This document shows, piece after piece, positions 46,333 to 54,859 of a DNA stretch of 64,000 nt. The first letter of the stretch is position 1. Every line of letters begins with the position of its first letter. Origin of the DNA: Qipengyuania sp. JC766 (lineage in GTDB: Bacteria > Pseudomonadota > Alphaproteobacteria > Sphingomonadales > Sphingomonadaceae); NCBI RefSeq assembly GCF_040717445.1, contig NZ_JBFEFL010000001.1, forward strand, positions 1,054,001 through 1,118,000, read 5' to 3'. Made by a program: the position numbers and the translations under genes. The notes beneath the pieces are model-generated. The model was given only the letters and a program-made list of their open reading frames with translations, made no database searches and was not told the origin of the DNA.

Positions 46333-47189
46333 GGGACCGAACCGAGCAGCTCGTCGATGGCCGCCAGCGCCGGCGGTTCGCTCAGCAGGGGTGCGTGCCC
46401 GGTATTGGCGATGGTGACCGTCCTCGCCTGCGGCAGGCGCTCGACCATGCGTTCAAGCGTTTCGGGCGAAAGGATGTTCGAGCTGTCCCCGCGCACGATC
46501 AGCACTGGAATGCCCGAAAGGGCATCCAGCGCGGGCCACAGGTCCGCCGGGGCGGCCCCGTCCTCCTGCGAAAAGGGCTCGGCGATCTTCATGTCGTAAT
46601 CGAAACCGATCCGCCCGTTCTGCTGCACGGTCATGCCGCGCTTGGCCATTTCCAGCCAGTCTTCCAGCTCGAAACCCGGATGGGCATCGCCGTGGACGTC
46701 CTCCAGCGAACGGGCCGCGTGCAGCCAGGTCGGGAAACTGCGCCCCTGCCCGACATAGCTGCGGATCTTCGCGATCCCGTCCGCGCTGATGTCGGGACCG
46801 ATATCGTTCAGGACCGCACCCTCGATCCGGCCCGGCTCGCCATGGGCAAGCATCATCGTCATAAGGCCGCCGAGCGAAGTTCCGATCGCGACGAAGCGGT
46901 CGATCGATTCCCGTTCCAGCAGGTCGAGAACGTCGCGCACATACTGCACCGGATTGTAGGTGGCAGGATCAGGCGCATAGTCGCTGTCCGCGCGGCCCCG
47001 CATTTCGGGCACGATGACCCTGCGCGACGGGGCGATGTGGGCGGCCAGATCCGAAAAGTCGCGCGCATTGCGGGTCAGTCCGTGGAAGCAGCAGACCGGC
47101 AATTGCCCGGCATCGCCGGCATAGTCGCGATAGTGCAGTTTGAGACCGTCTTCGCTGGTCCAGGAGGCATCGGTGTATTCGCTCGCCAT
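46329..47189 (-). CDS. Alpha/beta hydrolase
   Basis: 286 residues, alpha/beta hydrolase fold. Oxyanion region 'CCFHGLTRNARDFSDLA', nucleophile elbow 'GTSLGG' with Ser105, acid near 'GDSSNILSPE' and the catalytic His in 'ANTGHAPLLSEPPALAAI'. The sequence resembles the esterase/peptidase group annotated as alpha/beta hydrolase in Sphingomonadales; substrate unknown. Its stop overlaps the start of the glycosyltransferase gene downstream (shared CATGA). Confidence 0.85.
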   Translation of the reverse strand: MASEYTDASWTSEDGLKLHYRDYAGDAGQLPVCCFHGLTRNARDFSDLAAHIAPSRRVIVPEMRGRADSDYAPDPATYNPVQYVRDVLDLLERESIDRFVAIGTSLGGLMTMMLAHGEPGRIEGAVLNDIGPDISADGIAKIRSYVGQGRSFPTWLHAARSLEDVHGDAHPGFELEDWLEMAKRGMTVQQNGRIGFDYDMKIAEPFSQEDGAAPADLWPALDALSGIPVLIVRGDSSNILSPETLERMVERLPQARTVTIANTGHAPLLSEPPALAAIDELLGSVP

Positions 47190-47269
47190 GGCGTGCCTGT
47201 CCCCAGAATCGCACCGGATGGCAAGGGAAACCGTTGCGAAGCCGGCATCCTCGGACCACGTTGACGATC

Positions 47270-48664
47270 ATGACCGACCCCGAAAGCCTGCCTGATTACC
47301 GACCTGATCCCGCCATACTGCCGCTTGCGGACTGGCTGGCGGACCCGGTTTCCCCGGCAGATTTTCCGGAAACGATCCTGCGCTTTCGCAATGACCGGGC
47401 AGCACGGACGGTAGGGCTGGTCGGGCTGGACGACGGGCAGTGGGTGGCGCATTTCGGCCGGTTCGATCCGCTGCCCGAAAACCTGCCGAGACCCCTCGCC
47501 CTGCGATATCACGGGCACCAGTTCCGCGTTTACAACCACGAGCTGGGCGACGGGCGGGGGTTTCTTCACGCGCAATTGCGTGACGACCGGCAGCGCCTGC
47601 TGGACCTCGGAACGAAGGGATCGGGCCAGACTCCGTGGAGTCGTCAGGGAGACGGCCGGCTGACGCTTAAGGGCGCCGTCCGGGAGGTGCTGGCCACAGA
47701 AATGCTCGAAGCGCTGGGCGTCTACACCTCGCGAACGTTCTCGATCGTCGAGACCGGGGAGGAACTCTGGCGCGGGGACGAGCCTTCGCCCACCCGCTCG
47801 GCCGTCCTGACACGGCTGAGCCATGGCCACATCCGCATCGGCACGTTCCAGCGGCTCGCTTTGCTCGAAGAGCGCGCGGCGATGGAACAGCTTGTGGAGT
47901 ACTGCCTCGCCCGGTTTCCCGGCCCCGAAAACGCCTTCGATGGCCCCGGAGCCGACCATCCGGCGGCGATCCTCATGAACCAGGTCGTCGAACGCCTCGC
48001 CGACCTCGCCGCGAGCTACATGGTGGCCGGCTTCGTCCACGGCGTCCTCAACACCGACAACATGAACGTCACCGGCGAGAGCTTCGATTACGGGCCATGG
48101 CGCTTCCTCCCGCGCTGGGATGCGTCCTTCACGGCCGCCTATTTCGACCATTCTGGTCTTTATGCCTTCGGCCGGCAACCCGAGGCGCTGCACTGGAACT
48201 GCGCCCAGCTGGCGATCGCGCTGCGCACATTGTGCCCATCGGAGCCATTGGTCGCCGCGCTCGAACGATTCGGGCCGCTTTACGAACGGTTTCTGGCAAA
48301 ACGCTGGTGCTGGCGCCTGGGGGTGGAACCGCGCGGCGACGATCGCGATACGAGGCTGGTCGCAACCTGCGAGAGGGTCCTGCAGGAATCAGGCGTCGCC
48401 CCGGACCGCTTCTTCCACACGCACCGCGGCGGACGGAACGCCAGCGGCGAACTCGCAGAGGCCCTCCGCCCCTACACGGTGACCGAAGACGATCACCCAT
48501 ACTGGCGCGAGGCCGAACCGCAGTCGATGCTGATCGACGAAGTGGAGGCCATCTGGACCCCGATCGCCGAGGACGACGACTGGACCCCGCTATGGAGCAA
48601 GATCGAGAGGTTGCGGCGGGTCGGCGAAGCGCATGGGACCCCGCCGACACCGGCGGGACATTAG
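47270..48664 (+). CDS. selO: Protein adenylyltransferase SelO (YdiU)
   Basis: 464 residues, close to the E. coli YdiU length. A pseudokinase with flipped ATP: 'LALRYHGHQFRVYNHELGDGRG', 'LDLGTKGSGQTPWSRQGDGRLTLKG', 'RTFSIVETGEELWR', the catalytic-loop stretch 'VHGVLNTDNMNVTGESFDYGPW'. It transfers AMP to proteins and is linked to redox homeostasis. There is no selenocysteine codon, as usual in bacteria. Divergent from the hydrolase gene across an 80-bp gap. Confidence 0.93.
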   Translation: MTDPESLPDYRPDPAILPLADWLADPVSPADFPETILRFRNDRAARTVGLVGLDDGQWVAHFGRFDPLPENLPRPLALRYHGHQFRVYNHELGDGRGFLHAQLRDDRQRLLDLGTKGSGQTPWSRQGDGRLTLKGAVREVLATEMLEALGVYTSRTFSIVETGEELWRGDEPSPTRSAVLTRLSHGHIRIGTFQRLALLEERAAMEQLVEYCLARFPGPENAFDGPGADHPAAILMNQVVERLADLAASYMVAGFVHGVLNTDNMNVTGESFDYGPWRFLPRWDASFTAAYFDHSGLYAFGRQPEALHWNCAQLAIALRTLCPSEPLVAALERFGPLYERFLAKRWCWRLGVEPRGDDRDTRLVATCERVLQESGVAPDRFFHTHRGGRNASGELAEALRPYTVTEDDHPYWREAEPQSMLIDEVEAIWTPIAEDDDWTPLWSKIERLRRVGEAHGTPPTPAGH

Positions 48665-48671
48665 CCTCGGT

Positions 48672-49229
48672 TCACTGACCTGTCGGCTGCTGTTCCATCT
48701 GTAGCGGCGCGATGTCGACGCCGGATAGTTTCCACTGCCCCTGCTCCCACTGGAAATACATGTCGAACCCGATCGAGATCGGCCGCATCAGGAACATGCC
48801 CTGCACCCGGAACAGATCCTCGCGAATCTGCTGCGGTGCCTCGGTATAGGTCGGCGGGACCAGCAGCGAACTGGCAAGATCGATGCGCTGCCGCCGGATA
48901 CCTGCGAAGATCTCCGAGAGCCGGGCAGCGTTGAAATTGATCTGGAACCCTTGCGCGGAAATATCGCGCAGGACCGAGTAGTTGCCGGATCGATTGGCGT
49001 GATCGATGGCCGCCATCGTCGACCAGATCATCTTGGATAGCTCGAGCTGCCCCGGTGTCGGCCTCATCGACGGGGGAGGCTGCACCTGCGGCTCGGCTTG
49101 CGAGGCCTGCACTTGAGCCATGGCAGCCGGCGCAGTCCCCAGCGCAAGAGCAGAACTGCCGAGGAGGCAAACGAAAAATGCCGGGGCACGAAGCCCCGGC
49201 ATCTTCTTCGATCGATACGTCAAAATCAT
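48672..49229 (-). CDS. Secreted hypothetical protein downstream of the adhesin
   Basis: 185 residues from ATG 49229; the alternative ATG at 49202 gives 176. A signal peptide ('GSSALALGTAPAAMAQ', cleaved near 38) is followed by a mature part of about 147 residues, helical first half ('LSKMIWSTMAAIDHANRSGNYSVLRD') and a beta-sheet end ('ISIGFDMYFQWEQGQWKLSGVDIAPL'), the NTF2/cystatin-like layout common in periplasmic proteins. The intrinsic terminator of the upstream adhesin overlaps its first codons, so translation and termination compete here. Confidence 0.72.
   Translation of the reverse strand: MILTYRSKKMPGLRAPAFFVCLLGSSALALGTAPAAMAQVQASQAEPQVQPPPSMRPTPGQLELSKMIWSTMAAIDHANRSGNYSVLRDISAQGFQINFNAARLSEIFAGIRRQRIDLASSLLVPPTYTEAPQQIREDLFRVQGMFLMRPISIGFDMYFQWEQGQWKLSGVDIAPLQMEQQPTGQ
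49174..49202 (-). terminator. Intrinsic terminator overlapping the start of the next gene
   Basis: On the minus strand a 10-bp stem ATGCCGGGGC / GCCCCGGCAT with loop TTCGT is followed by five U (TTTTT as AAAAA at 49174-49178 on the + strand). It lies 45 bases after the adhesin stop. Both arms code for residues 10-18 of the next protein (M-P-G-L-R-A-P-A-F), and its first three bases are an in-frame ATG at 49202. Confidence 0.8.
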
Positions 49230-49247
49230 GCTCGATCGTGTAGCGCG

Positions 49248-51221
49248 TTACCAGGCGACTTGGAAGCCGCCGCGTGCGCCGACTTCGCCGCTGTCGAAGC
49301 CGACACCGACACCTGCCGAGAACGCCGCGTTCTGTCCGACCCGCGCGGAGAGCGCGACCGTGCCTGCACCACGGTCCTCGAAGTAGCCCACGCCACCCGA
49401 GATTGCGAAGTTGGTACCGTTCGGAAGCATCGGCGATTCCATGGCCAGAGCCATGGCGACACCTTCGTTCGCACGCTCGATCGCAGAACGGTTGGCGGCG
49501 GTTTCACCGAACAGCTGGTTGATCTGGCCGGTCTGGTTCGAGGTCAGCGTCTGAAGCGCCGCGATGCTCGCAGTGTTCGTACCGATAGCAGCCGTATTGG
49601 CAGCAACCGCCGCATTCGTGGCGCCAAGATCGGCAGCGGAAGCGCCAGCGACGAGGCCGAGCGTTCCGTTGGCGTCGGAGGTAACGAACTGGATCGGACC
49701 GGTCTGGCTGGCAGTGCTGGTGTCGAGGCCCGCGATGACGACCTGGCCGTCATTCGCTGCGGTTGCACCGGCGCCGATCGCGACCGAGTTGGCACCGGTC
49801 GCCGAAGCACCCGTACCCATGGCGATGGCATTTTCGCCCGTCGCCGAGGTATTGCCACCCAGCGCGACCGAAGAAGCACCGGTCGCACTTGCATCCCAAC
49901 CGAGAGCGACAGCGCCGAGTGCGGTTGCGTTGGCGCCGGTTCCATCACCATCGACGTCACCGCCGATCGCCACGGCGAAGTCGCCCGATGCAGCAGTCTG
50001 GTTGCCGAGCGCGATAGCCTGGACGCCACTGGCATTGGCCGCCTCACCCACGGAGAGCGAGCGAACGCCCGATGCCGAAGCGAGGTGACCGATAGCATGC
50101 GCCCGTTCCGCCGAGGCATTCGACTGCCAGCCGAAAGCCGTAGCGGCCGTGCCGTTGGCGACGGATTCGCCGCCGACTGCTGTCGTCGAAGTGCCGTTGG
50201 CAAAAGACGTGTCACCGATGGCGAGGGCATCGACACCATTCGCGATCGATTCGTTACCGATCGCGGTAGAGAAATCGGTCTGCGCATCCGCGTTCTCACC
50301 TACGGCAAGTGAGCGGACGCCTTGGGCGGTAGCAAGATGACCGAGCGCAGTTGCGCGCTCCGCACCGGCAACGGACTGCCAGCCATACGTCGTTGCCCCC
50401 GGACCGGTCGCAAGAGCCTCGCCGCCGACGGCCGTGGTGCTGTTGCCGATTGCCCGAGCGCCTGTCCCAGCGTCGTCACCGCCAATGGCGATGGCATCGA
50501 CGCCGTCAGCGAGCGAACGCCTTCCGATGGCAATGCTGGAGGTACCGACTGCATTCGATGCGGAACCAAGTGAAACCGACCAATCCGCTTGAGCACGTGC
50601 AAAAGCGCCGACTGCTAGCGCATCGCGCGCGGTGGCACGAGAATTAACCCCAACGGCGGTCGATCCGAAACCCGTCGCTTGATTAAGCCGACCCAAAGCG
50701 GTGCTGCTTTGAGCTGTCGCAATTGCTTGGTCGCCGACAGCGGTTGCTCCGGGGCCAGATGCGACAGACTCCGCTCCCACGGCCGTTGTGCGAACGTTTG
50801 TTGCGAGAGCATCGGATCCAATCGCCGTCGAGTTGAGGCTGCTTGCGAGCGAACCACCACCGACGGCAGTCGAATTTTCCCCCCGAGCTCGGGCGGTAAC
50901 ACCGTTGGCCGTCGCGCCCGTGGCAGTGGCCTGTGCGTTCACACCAGTTGCAGTGGTATTGACAGCGGTCGCTTGGCTGCGCTCACCCACGGCCGTTGCG
51001 TTTGTCGAAGATGCCACGGCGCCCTCTCCGCAAGCGGTCGCGTTGGTGCCAGAACCATCGGCACCGCCATCGGTGTCGCCGGCATCGGCCACGCCGTTGT
51101 CGTTGGTATCGAGAAGACACTCTTCTGCCATGGCAGGAGCCGGTGCCAGGGCGAGACTTGCAATGGCGAGCGCCGAAGCAGAACCGCACATCGCGGCCAT
51201 CTTGGAAAGATCGAATTTCAT
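49248..51221 (-). CDS. YadA-type trimeric autotransporter adhesin
   Basis: 657 residues. Signal peptide about 1-32 ('PAPAMAEE'), a Ca-binding-like loop 'DTNDNGVADAGDTDGGADG' (about 38-56), then roughly 450 residues of YadA head (Hep_Hag) repeats of about 14 residues ('STAVGxxSxAxGxxATAxG'). A second Asp-rich loop 'GGDVDGDGTG' interrupts them late. A short coiled-coil stalk ('LGATNAAVAANTAAIGTNTASIAALQ') and a beta-barrel anchor end in 'FQVAW', the aromatic C-terminus needed for outer-membrane insertion. It should trimerise at the cell surface and mediate adhesion or autoaggregation. Confidence 0.95.
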   Translation of the reverse strand: MKFDLSKMAAMCGSASALAIASLALAPAPAMAEECLLDTNDNGVADAGDTDGGADGSGTNATACGEGAVASSTNATAVGERSQATAVNTTATGVNAQATATGATANGVTARARGENSTAVGGGSLASSLNSTAIGSDALATNVRTTAVGAESVASGPGATAVGDQAIATAQSSTALGRLNQATGFGSTAVGVNSRATARDALAVGAFARAQADWSVSLGSASNAVGTSSIAIGRRSLADGVDAIAIGGDDAGTGARAIGNSTTAVGGEALATGPGATTYGWQSVAGAERATALGHLATAQGVRSLAVGENADAQTDFSTAIGNESIANGVDALAIGDTSFANGTSTTAVGGESVANGTAATAFGWQSNASAERAHAIGHLASASGVRSLSVGEAANASGVQAIALGNQTAASGDFAVAIGGDVDGDGTGANATALGAVALGWDASATGASSVALGGNTSATGENAIAMGTGASATGANSVAIGAGATAANDGQVVIAGLDTSTASQTGPIQFVTSDANGTLGLVAGASAADLGATNAAVAANTAAIGTNTASIAALQTLTSNQTGQINQLFGETAANRSAIERANEGVAMALAMESPMLPNGTNFAISGGVGYFEDRGAGTVALSARVGQNAAFSAGVGVGFDSGEVGARGGFQVAW

Positions 51222-51243
51222 ATCTGAGTCACCTTTTAGTACC

Positions 51244-51286
51244 TTACGTCAACAATCAACGTAAACGCACGAATTCCCGTGCGTTT
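51244..51286 (-). promoter_or_regulatory. Two mutually exclusive leader hairpins of the adhesin mRNA
   Basis: Within the 5' leader: hairpin A, 9-bp stem AAACGCACG / CGTGCGTTT (51263-51271 with 51278-51286, six-base loop); hairpin B, TTACGT / ACGTAA (51244-51249 with 51259-51264, loop of nine). They share bases 51263-51264, so only one can form. Start codon is at 51221, about 23 bases beyond B. Role is inferred. Confidence 0.5.
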
Positions 51287-51361
51287 TGCTTGCCACCCGG
51301 ATTGTGGGAATGGCCTTTTCCAGGCCGGTCCTAAGGACTCTTTCCCCCTGATGAACATCGA

Positions 51362-51399
51362 ATGACAGATGACAATGACAATTTCAAGGCGCTGAAATT
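51362..51399 (-). promoter_or_regulatory. Three ATGACA repeats abutting a 20-bp dyad upstream of the adhesin
   Basis: ATGACA occurs at 51362-51367, 51369-51374 and 51375-51380. It abuts the perfect dyad AATTTCA-N6-TGAAATT (51380-51399). They lie 140-180 bp upstream of the adhesin ATG. Such an array is a likely operator or activator site; no -10 element could be fixed with confidence. Confidence 0.45.
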
Positions 51400-51545
51400 C
51401 TCAGAAATTTGCGTTAACGACTGCTCTCTAGGTAATTTTACTATCCCGCATCATTGGAATTTGACCCCTGCGAACTAACCCCTAGATAGCGGGCCTGATC
51501 ATTCGAGCGGGCGGTTCATTGCGTTCGGCCCATTCAGGAGCATGT

Positions 51546-52958
51546 GTGTCCCAAGCCGAAATCGTATCCTTCGAACCGGCGACCGGTAAGGAAATGTGGC
51601 GTGCGCCGCTGGACAATGTGGACGAGGCCGTCGACCGCGCGCGGAGAGCCTGGCCGGCTTGGGCCGCGAAGCCGCTGGCGACCAGGATCGAATTGTGCCG
51701 CCGCTTTGCAAACGAGGTGCTGAAGGAATCCGACAACCTCGCAACGACCATCGCGCGCGAAACCGGCAAACCGCTGTGGGAAGCGCGCACCGAAGTCGAA
51801 GCGGTCATCGCAAAAGTCGATATTTCAGTTACCGCCTATGCCGAGCGCACCGGGCAAAAGAAGCTGGACAGCGCGCTGCAAGGCTCGAGCGCGGTCAGGC
51901 ACAAGCCGCATGGCGTCATGTGCGTGCTGGGTCCCTACAATTTCCCCGCCCACCTTCCGAACGGCCACATGATCCCGGCCTTGATCGCCGGCAATGTCGT
52001 GATCTTCAAGCCGAGCGAGAAAACACCGGCGACGGGCGAACTGTTGATGAAGTGCTTCAACCGTGCGGGCATCTCCGCTGCGGTCGCGCAATTCTTCGTC
52101 GGAGGACCGGAAGAAGGCAAGGCACTGGTCGCCCATCGCGACGTCGATGGCATCCTGTTTACCGGGTCGGCACAGGTGGGAATTGCGATCAACCGGAAAC
52201 TTGCGAGCAATCCAGGCAAGATCGTCGCACTAGAAATGGGTGGCAACAATCCGATCGTCGTCATCGACACGCCCAAGATCGACGATGCCGTCACGCTGAT
52301 CGTGCAATCCGCCTTCACGACTGCCGGCCAGCGTTGCACGGCGGCACGCCGGCTCATCATCAAGGACAGCATGTACGATGCCGTCGTCGGGCAACTGAAA
52401 TCGCTGGTGTCCCGGATCATCGTCGACGAGCCATTCGCGGAGCCCGCCCCGTTCATGGGGTGCGTGATCGACAACGATGCTGCCGACCGGATGACGGAAA
52501 GCTTCCTTTATTTCCTGTCCAACGGCGGCAAGGCGATCCGTCACATGACGCGGCCGGACGACAACCTGCCCTTCCTGACCCCGGGCCTGATCGATACCAC
52601 CGACATGGAAGACAGGCCCGATGTAGAGTTGTTCGGCCCCCTGCTCCAGATCGTCCGTGTACCCGATTTCGACAGTGCGATCGCTGAAGCGAACCGCACG
52701 CGTTTCGGCCTTTCCGCTTCGCTGATCGGCGGAAGTCCGCAGGATTACAACAGGTTCTGGGCCAATGTTCGCGCCGGTATCATCAATTGGAACCGGCCGA
52801 CCAACGGTGCTTCATCGAAAGCGCCTTTTGGCGGCCTCGGGCTGTCGGGCAATCATCGTCCTGCGGCTTTCTATGCGGCGGACTACTGTGCCTATCCGGT
52901 CGCGAGCACGGAGATGGAGCAGCCTCGCGCCAATATCGGCGTTGGATTGCGCAATTAG
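51546..52958 (+). CDS. astD: Succinylglutamate-semialdehyde dehydrogenase (AstD-like)
   Basis: 470 residues from GTG 51546 (AGGAG five bases upstream). Aldehyde dehydrogenase with 'FGPYNFPAHLPNGHMIPALIAGN'-type block, NAD-binding 'FTGSAQVG', catalytic Glu in 'VALEMGGNNP' and catalytic Cys264 in 'TAGQRCTAARR'. The run 'PHGVMCVLGPYNFPAHLPNGH' and 'ALEMGGNNPIVV' are close to E. coli AstD, which oxidises succinylglutamate semialdehyde in arginine breakdown. No astA, astB, astC or astE lies nearby. The stop shares TTAG with the lipoprotein gene on the other strand. Confidence 0.88.
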   Translation: MSQAEIVSFEPATGKEMWRAPLDNVDEAVDRARRAWPAWAAKPLATRIELCRRFANEVLKESDNLATTIARETGKPLWEARTEVEAVIAKVDISVTAYAERTGQKKLDSALQGSSAVRHKPHGVMCVLGPYNFPAHLPNGHMIPALIAGNVVIFKPSEKTPATGELLMKCFNRAGISAAVAQFFVGGPEEGKALVAHRDVDGILFTGSAQVGIAINRKLASNPGKIVALEMGGNNPIVVIDTPKIDDAVTLIVQSAFTTAGQRCTAARRLIIKDSMYDAVVGQLKSLVSRIIVDEPFAEPAPFMGCVIDNDAADRMTESFLYFLSNGGKAIRHMTRPDDNLPFLTPGLIDTTDMEDRPDVELFGPLLQIVRVPDFDSAIAEANRTRFGLSASLIGGSPQDYNRFWANVRAGIINWNRPTNGASSKAPFGGLGLSGNHRPAAFYAADYCAYPVASTEMEQPRANIGVGLRN

Positions 52959-53680
52959 GCGCCTCTTTCCAGCACCCACGCTTCGGTGAGCCCGTCGGCC
53001 CGGTTTCGGATCTGGACGGTGACCTTTGCATCGTTCGTGGCAGCCTCCAGACTGTATTCCGAACCGTGCTTCGTCACAGTCACATCATTGTCGCCCGGGC
53101 GTAACCACGCATAGTGGAACGCGAGCACGTCTTCCAAGCCGACCGGGGTGCGATAGCGAACTGCCCGCAGCTTGCACGAACCGGCATCCGAGCCGGCAGC
53201 TTCCACGACGTGTCCGTCGGGGTAGAGACCGACCGCACGGGACACCGGGGCGGCCCATTTCGCCGTATAGTCCAGCGTGTCGAGGCAACTGTCCTGCGCT
53301 CCTTGCAACGCCAGAGCGGAACCGGCGGTCAGCCAGGCTAGTTCGCCAAGCTCTTCGCCTTCCAGGGGTTCGGGCAATTCGTCGATCCGGTCGCTACCGC
53401 CCAACAACCGACGCGCTTCGTCCCGGGCGGCTTGTATGGCTTCGGGATGGCGCGCCAGCGGCGGGAGCGAATGGCCGGTCCGGATTGTGAGTGCCGCATT
53501 CGCCTCGTTCTGGTTCACCAGGTCCGGATCGGCCATAAGCTGGTTGTTCAGGGCCTGCTCCAGAACCGGATCGCGCGGCTCCGGCGCCTGCTCGGCATCG
53601 GGATCGCCGCAGGAGGCGAGCGCAAGCAAGCCGCAAAGCAGCACTCCGCCCGTCTTCGCTCGCGCTTTTGTCCAACCCAT
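52955..53680 (-). CDS. Putative lipoprotein
   Basis: 241 residues from ATG 53680. Lipoprotein signal with lipid Cys24 ('LLALASCGD'), then a long N-terminal helical stretch, 'EGEELGELAWLTAGSALALQGAQDSCLDTLDYTAKWAAPV' (a hydrophobic plus Cys segment) and a beta-rich C-terminus ('YRTPVGLEDVLAFHYAWLRPGDNDVTVTKHGSEYSLEAATNDAKVTVQIRN'-like). Resembles a periplasmic hypothetical family of Sphingomonadales; function unknown. Single gene, convergent with astD. Confidence 0.7.
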   Translation of the reverse strand: MGWTKARAKTGGVLLCGLLALASCGDPDAEQAPEPRDPVLEQALNNQLMADPDLVNQNEANAALTIRTGHSLPPLARHPEAIQAARDEARRLLGGSDRIDELPEPLEGEELGELAWLTAGSALALQGAQDSCLDTLDYTAKWAAPVSRAVGLYPDGHVVEAAGSDAGSCKLRAVRYRTPVGLEDVLAFHYAWLRPGDNDVTVTKHGSEYSLEAATNDAKVTVQIRNRADGLTEAWVLERGA

Positions 53681-53947
53681 GCGCCCCCCAATAGGAGCGG
53701 CATGGTTAACAAGTGGCTCCCGACGGTTCTCAGGAACGGCGCCCGACCCTCCCGAAGAAGGACCGGGCGCCTCACGGCTCGGTTGCGGCTGCGCCCCGCC
53801 CATTGGTGGGGAACGGGCGGTGCGCCCAACCTCGCTATGTGCGTTCATCTTTAGCCGGATCTGTATGAACGCCATGCAACTCCGGGTTCAGCGGCCGTCA
53901 GTCGGCGATGGCTTGTTTCGCCCCCGGGGCAGGCCTAGGGGGCGGCG

Positions 53948-54859
53948 GTGACGCAGCCCGATCCCCCGCAAGAGCCCTCCGGCCTTCCCGCCGCGCTGGC
54001 GGCGTATGTGATCTGGGGTCTGCTGCCGCTCTACCTGATACTGGTGCGAGCGGTGCCGCCCTTCGAATTCGTCGCCTGGCGCATCCTGTGGACACTGCCG
54101 GTTTGCCTCCTGATCGTCGCCTTCCGCCGCCAGTTCGCCGATCTGGGCCGCGCGCTGCGGGACCGGCGGAGCATGCTGGTCCTGACCGCCAGCGCCACCC
54201 TCATCGCGATCAACTGGTTCACCTATGTCTGGGCGATCCAGATGGGCAACGTCTATGCCGCCAGCCTTGGCTACTACATCAACCCCCTTCTCAACGTGCT
54301 GCTCGGCACGCTGCTGCTGGGCGAGCGGCTGAGCCGGGCGCAGTGGGTCGCGGTGGGCCTTGCCGGGGTCGGCGTCGCGATCCTTGCGGCGGGCGCGATC
54401 ACGACGCTGTGGATCAGCTTGACCCTGGCGCTCAGTTTCGGGACCTACGGCCTCTTGCGCAAGCAGGTCGCGGTCGGCTCGCTTCCGGGGCTGACGATCG
54501 AATCGACCCTGCTGCTGATCCCGTCCGCCGGCATCGCGCTGTGGTACGCATTGCAGCCGCCCGGCTCGTCCTTCCTCGTCAGCGTGCCGCGCAGCCTCGC
54601 CATCGTGCTCGGCGGCATCGTCACCGCGATCCCGCTGCTGCTGTTCGCGATCGCGGCGCGACGGATGGCCTATTCGACCATCGGGTTCATCCAGTTCCTT
54701 GCGCCTACCATCGTCTTCATCCTCGGCCTGACCGTCTTCGGCGAGGCGTTGAAGCCGGCGCAGCTCGCCTGCTTCGTCCTGATCTGGGCGGCGCTGGCGG
54801 TCTTCGCCTGGGACCTGTGGCACCGGTCCCGTGCGCCCAAGCCTGTCCCGCTCGACTAG
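53948..54859 (+). CDS. rarD: EamA/RarD-family transporter
   Basis: 303 residues, GTG start, ten membrane helices of the EamA superfamily. The RarD-specific blocks are present: '[31 protein letters not shown]' and '[39 protein letters not shown]'. Transports an unknown metabolite; often annotated chloramphenicol-sensitive protein. The stop shares CTAG with the pyrC stop on the other strand. Confidence 0.9.
   Translation: MTQPDPPQEPSGLPAALAAYVIWGLLPLYLILVRAVPPFEFVAWRILWTLPVCLLIVAFRRQFADLGRALRDRRSMLVLTASATLIAINWFTYVWAIQMGNVYAASLGYYINPLLNVLLGTLLLGERLSRAQWVAVGLAGVGVAILAAGAITTLWISLTLALSFGTYGLLRKQVAVGSLPGLTIESTLLLIPSAGIALWYALQPPGSSFLVSVPRSLAIVLGGIVTAIPLLLFAIAARRMAYSTIGFIQFLAPTIVFILGLTVFGEALKPAQLACFVLIWAALAVFAWDLWHRSRAPKPVPLD

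Larger units (their letters stand above)
51222..51545. other. 324-bp divergent regulatory gap between adhesin and AstD-like gene
   Basis: A+T-richer than its surroundings. It carries the leader hairpins, the ATGACA array and the dyad described separately, plus a possible + strand -10 (TACTAT, 51439-51444) for the dehydrogenase gene. No coding sequence seen. Confidence 0.6.

Noticed and set aside
51263-51286. Hairpin AAACGCACG / CGTGCGTTT as a + strand intrinsic terminator
   Set aside because: No gene on the + strand ends upstream; it lies in the adhesin leader instead.
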